A program made the position numbers and the translations under genes. Under the pieces are notes generated by a model, which worked only from the letters and a program-made list of their open reading frames with translations, had not been told where the DNA came from and made no database searches. From Nereocystis luetkeana (lineage: Eukaryota; Sar; Phaeophyceae; Laminariales; Laminariaceae), in the NCBI GenBank assembly GCA_031213475.1, contig JARUPZ010000035.1:3648953-3712952 (forward strand): a stretch of DNA of 64,000 nt, in the 5' to 3' direction. The stretch's first letter is position 1; each line of letters opens with the position of its first letter. Shown in pieces: positions 31,701 through 40,979 of this stretch.

Positions 31701-33910
31701 GCGTGTTTACTTACTGTGTATAGTACCTTTTTTTGTTTGTTGGGTCAACATCGACCACACCACGCAACGCGGGCTGCTATATATATACTTCGTATATATA
31801 CCTCGTAGATTGTAGGAGACAATGTTTTTCACTTCGAACCTTCGAAGCAATGAGTCGTTCGACATGCCCGCAGCGTGCACCAATATCCGCTGCACGCTCG
31901 CACTATGAGGAGGCCGCACTTCTCGTGTCTGCTTATGAGTCGCCTTGCCCGCTTTGTAATCGCTATGCACGGGCTGCGCCCACTTTTTTTGGGCACGCTA
32001 CGTATATGGAAATAGCGTTCAATCGTTTTTGCATTGCACTATAATAGATCATAGAAGAAGTAGTCTAACAAGGTACCTCGTATTTCTGTTAGGAAAATTG
32101 AAAGTACGAGCTGTGGATCGTGGATCGCTTATCAAGATGCCTCCCCCCCCCCCCCCCCTCCCTCCCAAGACGCGAGAATTTGACGAAGTCGCCGCCCCCT
32201 CACCTCCGCCTCCATGTATCTCTCGTGATGGATTTTTTGGGGTTCTGGGCAGGGTGATGCCCACCAGCGACTTCCCTACGCCACCACCGAACAACGGCTT
32301 GACGGTGGTTTCGCTGGATGATGACGCGCCGGGGTCAGAACCTCCACCGTACTCGTCGCCGGTTAGGGTCCAACCCCCGGCGTCGGCGGAGGTTACGCAG
32401 ACGATCGTCAAGAAACGGAGTCCGTGAGTGCCACATCGGGGGCGTAGACTATTGATATGAGCTACTGTCAGAACTACTGGAAGGGCTACTGTAAGAGCTG
32501 GTATACTGCAATATCTACCGGAAGACCTGGAAGACCTATTGTAAGAGCAACTGCTGCACGAGCTGGTATACTGTAAAACCTACTGGAGGACCTGGAAGAC
32601 CTGCCGTAAGAGCTACTGCTGCAGGGGCGCTTGCAAGAGCTGCGGCAAGAGCTACTGTTGCGCTGTTTTCGATAGAGCTAGTGCTTGTAAGCAGAGCGTC
32701 TGTGTTGCTGTCGGTAGTACTGCTTCATCGCTGTAGCGGCATTGGCAACCCTTTTTCTTTTATCCCCGACATTCCGACGTCTGTACTGTCAGCCTGCCTC
32801 CGCTTTTTTTTCTCCTGGAGAAAAGCTACCGAACTACAGCAGTAGCTTGTCGAGACACTGCCCACAAGTGGAACAACGACGTTTCTCTGGCGACTTGAAT
32901 CGGTGCCCAAAGTGCCCAACGGAGGTAACGCGGCCCTTAAGTTGCATGGCCCCATGCCCCCTTTATATGGTCGGGGTTGATGTCCCACGCACTCGCTGCC
33001 CCGCCCCTGCCCCTTCTTTCCTCCCCACGCCCACCCCTGCCTCCACCGCCATCCCAACGCCCGCCCCTGCCCCCATCCCAACGCCCGCCTCTACCCCTCA
33101 ATGAATTTACACGGCCAAAGGTTGCCGATGACACCAAGTAAAGATGGAGCTCCCTGGTCGGGCAGCGGGGGAGCGGGCGAGTTCGGGGACGAGCTCAAAC
33201 GCGCCCACGAGCACCAGAACAGCAAGATGGCCGCCGAGTCTGCTGCCGCGGTGGCCGCGGGGATCCCGTCGACTCCGAAGGGGGCGCCGACTGATTCGGT
33301 CACCTCCGCTTCGGGAGACGCTCGATCGCCGACGCCGCGCTCCGAGTCGTCACCGCGGACTCCTGCTAGTAGTAGTGGGGGTGGTGGCGGCGGTGGCACG
33401 AGTGGATTTAGCGATCGTACGGCCGCGGCAGATGCAGCGAGAGTGGCAGCAGCTGCAGTAGCGACGGCGGACGAGGAGAGACCGGAGACCACCTCGACGC
33501 CCGACGAGAAGCAGCAGCCGCCACCGGAAGAGGAGCACTCGCCCGCGCGCAACGAAAGCGGAACGATGTCGCCGGGGCCGTCGACGCCGCCCGAAGACTC
33601 GGCCGAGAAGAGTGTAGCCGCCGTGGAGGAACCGGAAGAACCAGAGGAACCGGAGGGACCGGAAGGAGACGGCGCGGCTGCGGGGGGTGGGGGTGTGGGG
33701 GGGGAAGAGGAAACGGGGGAGCTCGAGCCCGGAAAACACCGACTGCGCGCACTGTACGACTATGACGCTACCGAGGCCGGCGACCTGAGCTTCCGCGCCG
33801 GAGACATGATCATATCGGACGAGGGGGCGTTTTCGGGAAGCGGTTGGGCTTCCGGAGAATGCCACGGGGACAACGGAAATTTCCCCGCCAACTACACCGA
33901 ACCGTGGTGA
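12237..33910 (+). CDS. BAR-SH3 domain protein (endophilin/amphiphysin/Rvs167 type), 8 exons
   Basis: Exons 12237-12333, 12675-12745, 12853-12897 (tentative), 19983-20188, 29561-29666, 31125-31447, 32253-32423 and 33121-33910 join to 1809 nt, or 602 residues. Residues about 33-270 are a long charged three-helix region with BAR features ([31 protein letters not shown]; then [16 protein letters not shown]). Residues about 285-540 are Pro/Ala/Gly/Glu low complexity. The last 58 are an SH3 domain with ALYDYDA, a Trp (GWASGE) and GNFPANYTE. Known members of this family bend or sense membranes with the BAR dimer and recruit Pro-rich partners through SH3, in endocytosis and actin control. An equivalent role here is inferred. 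Introns 3 and 4 are 7085 and 9372 bp and packed with repeats, including a LINE remnant. Confidence 0.85.
12675..12745 (+). CDS. BAR-SH3 gene exon 2
   Basis: 71 nt; acceptor GCGCACAG, donor ACGCAG|GTGGGC, phase 1 in and 0 out. It encodes [20 protein letters not shown], with the acidic, hydrophobic-heptad pattern expected for BAR helix 1. Confidence 0.8.
12853..12897 (+). CDS. BAR-SH3 gene exon 3 (tentative)
   Basis: Acceptor GTTTCAG is good. The reading NKELRRF resembles the conserved end of BAR helix 1, and a segment of about this size is needed between exons 2 and 4. The phase-0 donor is a weak GTACGA. The better-looking GTGAGT 14 nt downstream breaks the frame with exon 4. A run of ten A inside the exon could hide a sequencing indel. 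Boundaries are uncertain. Confidence 0.4.
13755..13786. repeat. (GA)n microsatellite
   Basis: Uninterrupted GA dinucleotides in intron 3 of the BAR-SH3 gene. Confidence 0.9.
14178..14215. repeat. Cluster of TACCAGGTA and TACCTGGTA motifs
   Basis: TACCAGGTACCTGGTA (14178-14193), then TACCTGGTACCTGGT from 14207. Opposite orientations share one TA. Located in intron 3. Confidence 0.85.
14654..14753 (-). mobile_element. 100-bp inverted-repeat element (MITE), copy B
   Basis: The same element as 10845-10944, inverted and also 100 bp. The core (GTTAGTAAAAATTG, ACATGTAGGTTTTTATG) is conserved. It lies in intron 3 of the BAR-SH3 gene. Non-coding. Confidence 0.85.
15660..15925. repeat. GATC-rich dispersed family
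   Basis: Blocks rich in AGATCTAGATC, CTATCTG and TATCCTGCC, ending CATGAACTGTGG. Related sequence at 19490-19720, 23580-23700, 26090-26320 and 28330-28460. The 26- and 28-kb copies share GTTGCC.CGTGG.AGCTGTG. Confidence 0.45.
18266..19409 (-). mobile_element. 1.14-kb element with GC-hairpin end, copy 1
   Basis: Closely similar along its whole length to 59864-60997, inverted. One end (at 19409) starts ATACAAGGCGCTTCG followed by a GC-rich hairpin (GGGCGGCCTACGCCGCCC). No shared long frame: partial ORFs in both copies are shifted relative to one another, so it is probably non-autonomous. Hairpin-ended asymmetric elements recall Helitrons, but I see no clear TC/CTRR ends. Sits in intron 3 of the BAR-SH3 gene. 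Confidence 0.75.
18819..18827. repeat. TACCTGGTA in element copy 1 (filled site)
   Basis: Context GAGTGA-TACCTGGTA-AAAGCTTTACCC. The homologous copy near 60440 (complement) reads GAGTGA-TA-AAAACTTTACCC. The difference is exactly 7 bp. Confidence 0.85.
19718..19905. repeat. GATCCGATCTGTCC minisatellite
   Basis: About seven units of 24-26 bp built on AATCCGATCCGATCTGTCCG, ending about 80 bp before the exon 4 acceptor at 19983. Highly self-complementary (GATC-rich), so it could form structure next to a splice site. Confidence 0.85.
19983..20188 (+). CDS. BAR-SH3 gene exon 4
   Basis: 206 nt; acceptor TTCACTCGGCAG after a pyrimidine tract, donor CGGCG|GTGAGT, phase 0 in and 2 out. It encodes [20 protein letters not shown] and continues helical to [18 protein letters not shown] minisatellite ends about 80 bp upstream of the acceptor. 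Confidence 0.85.
21221..21470. mobile_element. 250-bp MITE with about 38-bp inverted repeats
   Basis: The left end CTAAGGCTCATTCTTATCGG and right end CCGATAAGAATGACCCTAAG are inverted copies extending inward through GAGCTTTTTTTCC. Core AT-rich. Located in intron 4 of the BAR-SH3 gene. Confidence 0.7.
23220..23600 (-). repeat. Inverted single copy of the 49-50 kb tandem unit
   Basis: Carries CTTTACTCCGCACAAGG, CGGCGCTTCGCGCTTGGTGC and GGTCATACGACTACGGCCAT in reverse order relative to the tandem units. Located in intron 4. Short pieces (GTAGTCGTATGGCCAT) also occur at about 20417-20440. Confidence 0.7.
24236..24300 (+). mobile_element. tRNA-like SINE head, different family
   Basis: TGGCTTGGTAGGTGG fits a pol III A box and GGGTTCAAGTC a B box, about 40 bp apart, but no tRNA cloverleaf closes. 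Probably the head of another SINE family just upstream of the LINE RT remnant. Confidence 0.4.
24573..25010 (+). pseudogene. Non-LTR (LINE-type) reverse transcriptase remnant
   Basis: In one frame about 24573-24728 reads [19 protein letters not shown] then [16 protein letters not shown], the RT block before the active site. In another frame, 24840-25005 reads [19 protein letters not shown] and [16 protein letters not shown]. The catalytic YADD is YAGD here, and the frame shifts between the blocks, so it is dead. It sits in intron 4 of the BAR-SH3 gene in the same orientation. Confidence 0.85.
26708..26900. repeat. Two adjacent fold-back units around GGGACTGCAGTCCC
   Basis: Unit 1: GCAGTCCCGTTTTGGGGACAA (26715-26735) against TTGTCCCCAACACGGGACTGC (26757-26777). 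Unit 2: the same pair at 26826-26848 and 26874-26893. A half unit is at 21757-21790. Each unit can fold on itself. Confidence 0.65.
27831..28172 (-). mobile_element. tRNA-derived SINE, second copy
   Basis: Same head, body and T-rich plus-strand tail as 43478-43828, with a few indels. It lies in intron 4 of the BAR-SH3 gene, antisense to it. A pol III start at 28172 is expected from the A and B boxes. Confidence 0.8.
29561..29666 (+). CDS. BAR-SH3 gene exon 5
   Basis: 106 nt; acceptor CCCACCTCAG, donor ATGAAG|GTACAT, phase 2 in and 0 out. It encodes [19 protein letters not shown] and ends VVRSEMK, fitting the middle BAR helix. It follows a 9.4-kb intron. Confidence 0.85.
29851..30016. repeat. 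83-bp tandem duplication containing the TACCAGGTA motif
   Basis: Unit 1 starts at 29851 and unit 2 at 29934 (GCATATGTTGATAGATGCC). Unit 2 has one extra TACCAGG (29967-29973) relative to unit 1. Intron 5 of the BAR-SH3 gene. Confidence 0.8.
31125..31447 (+). CDS. BAR-SH3 gene exon 6
   Basis: 323 nt; acceptor CTTGGATAG after a poly-C tract, donor CACAG|GTTCCT, phase 0 in and 2 out. It encodes [20 protein letters not shown], a basic stretch typical of the BAR concave face, and the third helix ([20 protein letters not shown]), then leaves the domain into Pro/Ala-rich sequence. Confidence 0.85.
32253..32423 (+). CDS. BAR-SH3 gene exon 7 (Pro-rich linker)
   Basis: 171 nt; acceptor TTCTGGGCAG, donor AGTCC|GTGAGT, phase 2 at both ends. 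It encodes [14 protein letters not shown] and a PPPYSS-containing linker. An upstream AG at 32166 would add a longer Pro-rich start but is phase 0 and does not fit exon 6. Confidence 0.72.
32453..32660. repeat. Degenerate minisatellite in intron 7
   Basis: Repeated GTAAGAGCTACTGCTGCA, GAGCTGGTATACTG and GGAAGACCTGGAAGACC blocks of about 75 bp. Located directly after the exon 7 donor. Confidence 0.6.
33121..33910 (+). CDS. BAR-SH3 gene exon 8 (linker and SH3 domain, stop)
   Basis: 790 nt ending in TGA. Phase 2 in; the acceptor is CGGCCAAAG, with an alternative AG 16 nt further in that is also in phase. It encodes a low-complexity Ala/Ser/Pro/Glu region with [11 protein letters not shown] repeats, then the SH3 domain. 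ALYDY is at 33749-33763 and the terminal NYTEPW stop completes the fold, so the protein ends at the SH3 domain as in endophilin and Rvs167. Confidence 0.9.
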
Positions 33911-36900
33911 CGCGACGTGGCGTACCTTACGTGACGTACCATACGCGCCTTCATGGCATGACGTTCATCGGCGTTTGTTTTTCATTTTTTTGCCGTTGCT
34001 GGTGCGCAAGAGAATATTCTGTCCCATGTTGTTTGTATGTGTGGGGCGGAAAGTTGAGGGGGATGGAGGCAGGGGAATGTTTGGGGGGGGGGGGGAGGGG
34101 GCTGCTGGAGAGCCTCGCGTGATGTCGGGGAGGTGCGTGCTGTCGTCCGGAGAAGTGTTCTCGCCGCGTTGCCTACCTGTCGGCCTGCGCAGGCAAGGGT
34201 GGGGATGCACCATTACTTTGTCCTTATCAGGATGCCGCGTCCTGGTTGATCGTTGGTTTGCGGTGTGGTTCCGAATGCATCGCTTTGTGGGGGCAGAGTG
34301 ATATGAACGGGCTCATCTGGTGAGCGCAATAGTAGAACGGTCACACTACTGGCAGAGAGGGGAATGCGGAAGGTCTCTTGGGCGAAGTCGGGTTCCTGTA
34401 AGCTCGCGGATCACTCATTATGTTTTTTGCAGGCGAGCGCTCGCGTGCTGCTGCTACGTAGTGTTACACGGTTCGGGGTGTTGGTTGTTATGCTAGGCTT
34501 CGCGGGCGGGTTGGTTCTTCGACATACGGCTAGTTTTAAGGATGGGGGTGCCAACTTAATGGTTGCTGCTGCCGCGGGCATGGTGACCTTGGCTCTTGCC
34601 CGGGCTCGCGCGGCTGTTGCACTTGCGTAAGACCTGCGTGGTGTCAGGTTTCTGCAACAGGTGCTTGCGATTAAATAGTGTAGCAATTTCGTGGAGGCTA
34701 CAAGTAAACTGACTGTTCATAATTCAGCTCGGTAGGGCTTCGTAGCAGGGTAATTGGTCTTGTTGTCTGGAGTAGCTCGTGACCGAGTGGGTTAAACAGG
34801 CCAGGCATAATATCGACATCATCGGCGAGCAAACACACGGCGAAAGAGTACTGAGCGAAGGTAGCGGGGCCAGGCTAAATATACGTTGTTGTGCGTACAA
34901 TAAGCAAATACATGTATGTGTTGTTTCCTGCGCTCCTCTCCCGACTAGAGCTGTCATCGGCCGTCGCTGCTTTGAACCGTTTGTCTGGGCTCTTACGCCT
35001 GTTGTTGTATACACACACATATACACGGCTCGCGGCAGAGCAGTATTCCATACTAAGTACTAGTGTACACCAACTTCCCGGCTGATGGTGATGGTCGTTA
35101 GTAGTACGTAGAAGGCATTTTTGGATGTAACCCCCTTGCTGCTGCACCCACCAACGTGTTTTGGGCCATACTACTGGAATTAGAGTTGAATGTGCTTTGC
35201 AGTGGGGAAAGGGTTAAGTGCTGGGAGGTGTATGCATTGGTAAGACACTTCATGCCGTATCTCACGGTCATTTTTTGGGCGCCTTTGCGGCTCTCGTCGA
35301 GCGGTGTTGACTTGCAGTGCACTGGTCCTGTACGCAAACGAAGCGCAAGGGCTTTGCCGTACGTACTACACCTGCTGTGATCGGGTTTTCCACATCGCCT
35401 TTAGCGGTCAGCATGGTGTCAGGCACGTCGGTTCTTTTAATATACCTGGTATAAAATACAACAATGAGAGGTGTGTATGCCAACTCGAGTGTATAATACC
35501 TCCGTCCAACCAACTCTACTCAAAAGGTACGTACACTGGGGAATAGCAAACCAACACTGTTAATTGGCGCTGCAATACACAGTTGAAAACAAAAAACAAA
35601 AAACGCCAGCTGTGAGTGAGATGGACACACATGTTTCATGCTCTCACCCTTATGAACTGCGTGGATATCGGTTTTCAGCGACCGTTACCACAACCATGCT
35701 GGCCATAGAACGCCCCGCAGCTCCTCTTGACGAAGCTGCGTTGCTCTGAAGGCCGCCTACTGTACAACAATAATCAGAACACCCCCCCCCCCCCGCCCCG
35801 AAAAAAGAACTGAACCAAGCCCCGCCGTTCTGAAGCTACTTCACGGCCTCCGACAGGCGCTGAAGAAAACAATAGTGTTTGCCCGAGAGTGTCGCCTGCT
35901 GGAGTCATGTTCCCATGAAAACCAACGACTGATTGAGGACGTGTAGCCTCGAAGGCCGCCGTGGAGGCACACTGTAACCACAGCAGTATGAGTACGCAGG
36001 ATTCTTTTCGGGCTCAACTTTTTCTGACAAACGGGAGGAGCTCGTACCCAATCCCTTTCCATAATCCCGTTTCAGTCCGGCGGCTATTCCTATTCGTGGG
36101 ATTGTTTTCCGTCGAGTACGTTAAGAGCATACCAGGTACGAGCGCGTTTTCCCGAAGTCGCTTCTTGGGTGAGGTTGTAGCGGGAAGCTGTAAAAACACT
36201 AGTAAAAACAAGATTTCGATAATTAAGTCGTAGAACACATTTCTATGGGCGTGTCATACCCAGATAATCGGTATTTCTCGGTTGCTAGAACCAGGCTTGC
36301 CAATAATTCGGTATCATCTCTATCTTTAGCCCCAGAAGGGTATTCCGCGACGTGTCTTCAAATTCATGCCCCACCATGATTCGCTACGATGTAATATGCA
36401 TGGACCAGGGGGGGCGGGGGGGTCTGTTCATGCGTAATTGGGGTCGAGCGGAGATGGAAGAGGAGGGCTGGCACGGACGACCTGTATCATACATATGAAG
36501 ACCCTCTAACCCCCACGTCCCTTGCCGTGCTTGGTCAACGCGAGTCAGAGCCGTTCAACCAATCAATGCTTGGGAATATGTCTTGGTGTAAGATGCACTA
36601 TATATACCTGGTATATATTTTGACATGCTGCTCTCCGGCGGCCGAGGGTTCTTTCTCGGACTTTTGGCTGCGGGGCAAGCAAGGGGGACGCATGTCTGGA
36701 TCCCGGCCGACCTCCGTGGCGGTGCTCGGGGCATTTAACGCTGAGCTGGATCTATTTCACAAGGGATTGCTTTCCGCCTCGCCGAACCGTGTAGTAGGTA
36801 ACACATGGAAAACCCCACATTTTTTTGTTTCTTCTTCATTATTAAGTAAATAGCCCGCCACCCTCGAACACTTCTTTAACCTCCCTCTGCTGTACATTCA

Positions 36901-37012
36901 GCAGAAGCAGTAGCAGTAGCAGCAGACATGCAGCAGCAACAGCAGCACACATCTGTCGGCCGTCGTATCTGTTGCACCACGCCCTTTGATGGGTGGTGTA
37001 CACCTTACACCG
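33911..37012. other. Spacer downstream of the BAR-SH3 gene
   Basis: Presumably contains its 3' UTR at the left end. No supported gene; one doubtful small ORF (34364) and motif copies at 35443, 36130 and 36605. An open stretch at 36650-36790 reads FSDFWLRGKQGGRMSGSR and AVLGAFNAELDLFHKGLL between an AG and GTAACA; I do not recognise it and cannot decide whether it is an exon. Confidence 0.4.
34364..34630 (+). CDS. Small hydrophobic ORF, doubtful
   Basis: 88 codons with two hydrophobic stretches (FGVLVVMLGFAGGLVL; NLMVAAAAGMVTLALARARA) that could be membrane segments. A good acceptor (TTTTTTGCAG) at 34432 could make the second part a 3' exon. It lies 450 bp after the BAR-SH3 stop, so it may simply be 3' UTR or spacer. 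No relative recognised. Confidence 0.22.
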   Translation: MRKVSWAKSGSCKLADHSLCFLQASARVLLLRSVTRFGVLVVMLGFAGGLVLRHTASFKDGGANLMVAAAAGMVTLALARARAAVALA

Positions 37013-37890
37013 AGCACGTCCGTGACCTCAAAACTGCCTCCCTCGGTCCGTCTATCTGGGAAAATTTGGTATTGGTGTCATACCTACTGTAGTAGTTGTC
37101 CAGTCGCACGCTCTCAGCAGCAGGTAATCGCAACGGGCAAGAGCCACAGAGCCAGGCCCATACTGTCTCCCGTCTCACTGTACTGCAGACAGCCAGACAT
37201 GCCACATTCTCTCTACTAATAAACCCTGCTTTGTCCGTTACTTCGTTTGCGGAGGCCGTTACCTCGTCTACGGACAAACCTACCCTTGGTGTCATACCTA
37301 CTGTAGTTGTCCAGTCGCACGCTCTCAGCAGCAGGTAATCGTAACGGGCAAGAGCCACAGAACCAGGCCCATACTGTCTCCCGTCTCACTGTACTGCTCC
37401 GGTGCGGCACCGGGCACAGCCCACATTGCTCGACTGCCTGGCTGATATTATATTTGTACTATTCAATAAAACTCCAGGGCGCGTATTTTACATACGACGA
37501 GCTCTGTGTGCACTTTCAACAAACGAAGAATTTCTCCGCGTTGAAAAGATCAACAATTTTGAAATTGCCCGCTTTTACCTGCCCAGTTTTGGTTTTTGAC
37601 TAACCTCAGCGGCAGCAGTAGTAAACATCCGTCGAGCGTCATGCATGTTTTACCTAGCCCTTTGACGTACACCACGCACCGAGCACCGAGCACGTACGTG
37701 ACCAAAACTATCTCCCTCGGTCTGTCTACCTGGGGAAAATTAGTACCAGGTATCTACTGTACATGTAGGTATCATACCTGGCGAGTTGTCCAGTCGCACG
37801 CTCTCAGCAGCAGGCGGTAATCGCACCGGGCAAGTAGAGCCACGGAGCCAGACTCATTTTGTTGCCTGTCTCCCTCTACCACCCCTGTCT
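37013..37890. repeat. Three copies of a 110-bp unit
   Basis: TTGTCCAGTCGCACGCTCTC through GGGCAAGAGCCAC and CATACTGTCTCCC recur near 37097, 37306 and 37786. A flanking block with CCTCGGTCCGTCTA (37040) and CCTCGGTCTGTCTA (37710) accompanies the first and third. Non-coding spacer. Confidence 0.75.
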
Positions 37891-37904
37891 CGGTGTGCAT
37901 CTGG

Positions 37905-37936
37905 CAGAGTAGTAGTAGTAGTAGTGGTGGCGGTAA

Positions 37937-37986
<50 letters not shown>

Positions 37987-38011
37987 TTAATAGTAGTAAT
38001 AGTAGTAGTAA

Positions 38012-38065
<54 letters not shown>

Positions 38066-38070
38066 TAGTA
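37905..38070. repeat. (TAG)n microsatellite at a retroelement boundary
   Basis: About 165 bp of imperfect TAG/TAA trinucleotides directly abut the integrase remnant at 38072. The element seems to have lost its 5' part to, or beside, this tract. Long ORFs in it are repeat artefacts. Confidence 0.9.
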
Positions 38071-38071
38071 C

Positions 38072-39478
38072 GCCGTATATCAGCTTCTCGGGGTTCGAAA
38101 ACATGCCACCAGCTCCTACCACGCAAACGGCAACGGTGGGGTGGAACGTGTAAACCACACGATGGCCCAAATGTTGGCGATGGTCGTCAACGAGCTCCAA
38201 AACAACTGGGATGAACAGCTCCCTCATGTCGAATTTGCGTACAACAATTCGGTCAGTGCCGCCACGGATTTGGCTCCCTACAAAGTACATATGGGTCGGC
38301 TGCCACGCCTCCCCCTCACGATATTCGAGCGTGCTGGAGTCGCCGGCCACCAAAGCTTGGCCCGCGACCACCTCGCCTATTATTGCGACCTGGCGACGGA
38401 CCGCCAGCAGCGCGCGTACGATATCGTTCGCGAACACCACGCCCTCACTGTTGCCAGCGTGAACCGCCGCATCTCCACCCTCTCCGACGCTCTGCGTCCG
38501 GTCCCCAAATTTGACGTTGGCGGCTGGGCGTGGGTGTACAATACGGCGGCCACCATCCGCCAGGACGCAGAGCCCGACACGGTCGCCAAGGTTCTCAAGG
38601 CCAAACTCTCACTCAACTGGACAGGCCCCTACAAAGTTCTCGCAATTGGCCCCTGCTCCTCAGCGGACACCCCGGACGGATCTCCTCTTCTTGGGGCAAA
38701 GCTCTTGTATTTGGATCTTCCTTCCGACATGCCCGGCGCGGATGCTTGTCCGCGCGTTTTAGTTTAACACTGCAAGCCCTGTGCCAACCCCCACGACCGT
38801 GGCGACATGCCGACATTTGCCAGCAGGGTTGATGCAGTACGTGCTCAACAACTTCTCCAAGAAATCTCCCACGTACCACGCCACCCAGGACGACGTCTCG
38901 ACACCTCTTCACCGACTCGAAGAAGTGGAAAAGATTACCGGACACCAATCGGTTCGAGGTCGAGGTGGCGTCATAGCAGTGATGTACGAGACGCACTGGA
39001 CAGGACTATCCCATCCATCCTGGGAACGAGAATGGACCTTCAGCTTTTTCGCCACGCAATTTTGCGCTACTGGGCCGGCACCCCGAACCAGCATCGCCAA
39101 ACCAACCGCCTGTACCGCCGAATGAGAATCGGCGCGGCACAACGGGAGCTCTCTCGGAGTAACGGCGAGCGGTATCTGGCACCCGGCTATGGCTGCGTCT
39201 CGCACGCCGACTGGCTCCGCCGATACTGCAACACCGCCCAACGGGGCCCATTTATGGTAGAAGGGCGACAACGGTCTGTGGTGGCTCGGGAAAATCAGCG
39301 CGACTACGCCCACGGATGGAGTATATTTGGTTCGATTTTTGGACGATCCGGGACCGATCAAGCTTCCTCTTTCTCCGGCGCGCTACACGACTTCGACGAG
39401 AGCCGTACGAGGTTCTTGGTGTCTACAAATAAATTCACTTGGCTAGCGCATTTGCGCGGGGGGTTCAGCGTAACGTAG
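38072..39478 (+). pseudogene. Ty3-type retrotransposon remnant: integrase C-terminal half plus chromodomain
   Basis: The frame from 38072 reads VYQLLGVRKHAT, NGNGGVERVNHTMAQMLA, LPHVEFAYNNSVSAAT and LNWTGPYKVLAIGPC, the end of a Ty3 integrase, stopping at 38767. A second frame (about 38830-39020) has LEEVEKITGHQSVRGRG and YETHWTGLSHPSWERE, a chromodomain; a shift back continues RYWAG to a stop at 39478. The 5' part (protease, RT, RNase H, integrase core) is absent: the element begins right after a (TAG)n tract. Known chromodomain elements use this module to target chromatin. Confidence 0.88.
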
Positions 39479-40419
39479 ACCAATCTCGAGGCGCCGCCGT
39501 GGATAGCTGACTTCCGCTTCTCGGCTGCACTCCATATTTATTTTCTTGACGTTTTCCTGGACTTTGGGTGGTGGTGTTTCTACTTGGTGACGTTTCCCGA
39601 GTTTTCGGGTCGGGGTTTTTCTGGCAGGTAGGTGTGTTCCCGGGTTGTTTGTTTGCTTTTTTTTCTCGGGGTTGGTTGGGGATGGTTTTCGCGTGTTCTG
39701 TCCTGCCTACCCCCCCCGCTCAATGTCGGGGCTGGTCTCTGGGTAATTGGGCCACTCATTTGTGGCCCAGGATACGTTCCCCGAGTTGTAGGCTGGGTTT
39801 TCGGTGTTTCTTGACATCTTGCGTGTTATTTTTTCTTCTCTTTTTTTTGTATTCACTTTTAAAAATTTCACTTTTCCATGCATCTCCCTCCCCCCCCCCC
39901 GTCGCGGGTGACATGGTGATGATTTTTTGTAGACGATTTCTTCCTGCCCCTTAAGGCTACGTCTTCCTTTCATTTCTTTTTACGTACTTTGCCGGCTTCG
40001 TTGCCTTGCTGTTCAGAGGTGTGGGAGTGGGTTTTGAGGAGCCGCATCTTCGACTCATGTTCTAGTTTGTGGAATCGGGGTTTCCATGAATTTCCCATAA
40101 TTCTGCATATATATATATATACGGCTCATCAGAGTGGGCTAGTGTTATGATACTGCCTTGAAAGGGGTTGATCGCCCGGTAATTACCTGGGTTCTGGCAC
40201 TGGGATCATATTTGTAGTACATGTACTTGGAAGGCGTATCTTAGATGGAAAAACCAGGGATTTTCCAGAGAGGCACGAGCGTGGTCTGAGTCTCCGTCGT
40301 GCACTAAAGGAATAAAGCTTTTCTTCTATCTCTAAGCAAGCAACACACGTGAGTACCAACAAGTGCCGGCAGACCTGCCCAGGGATACGAAGTGTCCCGC
40401 TGTCCGTGATCTTATCAAG

Positions 40420-40443
40420 TAGTAGAAGTAGCAGTAGTATTAA

Positions 40444-40476
<33 letters not shown>

Positions 40477-40590
40477 CAGTAGCAGTAGCAGTAGTAGTAG
40501 TAGGAGTATTAATAGTAGTAGTAGTAGTAGTAGTAGCGGTAGTAGCGGCAGTGGCAGTAGTAGCAGTAGTAGTAGTAGTATTCGTAGTAA
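40420..40590. repeat. (TAG)n microsatellite
   Basis: Imperfect TAG with TATTAATAG interruptions, the same type as at 37905. Further short tracts lie at 41219-41239 and 41633-41735. Confidence 0.9.
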
Positions 40591-40979
40591 GTGCTGCCGT
40601 TGCCACGAGTATACTATACAGCTTCTGACAAGTCATTAATTTAAACCCATGGGAGAAACATTTCACGACAAGTAAAAGTGCAGACATTTTTTCATGATGC
40701 CCTCAATCGAACGTAGACCGGTTGCTGCCTGTTGGTGTTAGAGTTCTACTACTGCTGTTGCCGTGAGTACTTATTTGACAGTCATTTATATTTTTTTCAT
40801 GGCAAATACTTGCAGATCACTTTTTGATCGTGCTCCAACCGCACCAACCGCTCGTATACCTATACATGAATAAATACGGAGAAGCTACTTGCTACTGGTA
40901 CTAAATAGTGATGCTTTTTCATTATTTGGCCTACTTTCTGTGTTGTTGGCGCTATTCTTGACACGCAGGTACATATACA

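Noticed and set aside
33350..33865. Minus-strand ORFs under the last BAR-SH3 exon
   Set aside because: GC-rich shadow of the sense coding exon; no domain and low-complexity Arg/Ser/Pro.
36527..36853. 108-aa ORF as a gene
   Set aside because: The first part is repeat and contains TACCTGGTA; only about 45 residues look protein-like and no partner exons were found.
37772..38440. Long minus-strand ORF (222 aa) across the TAG tract
   Set aside because: Most of it is a poly-Leu translation of (TAG)n plus the antisense of the integrase remnant.
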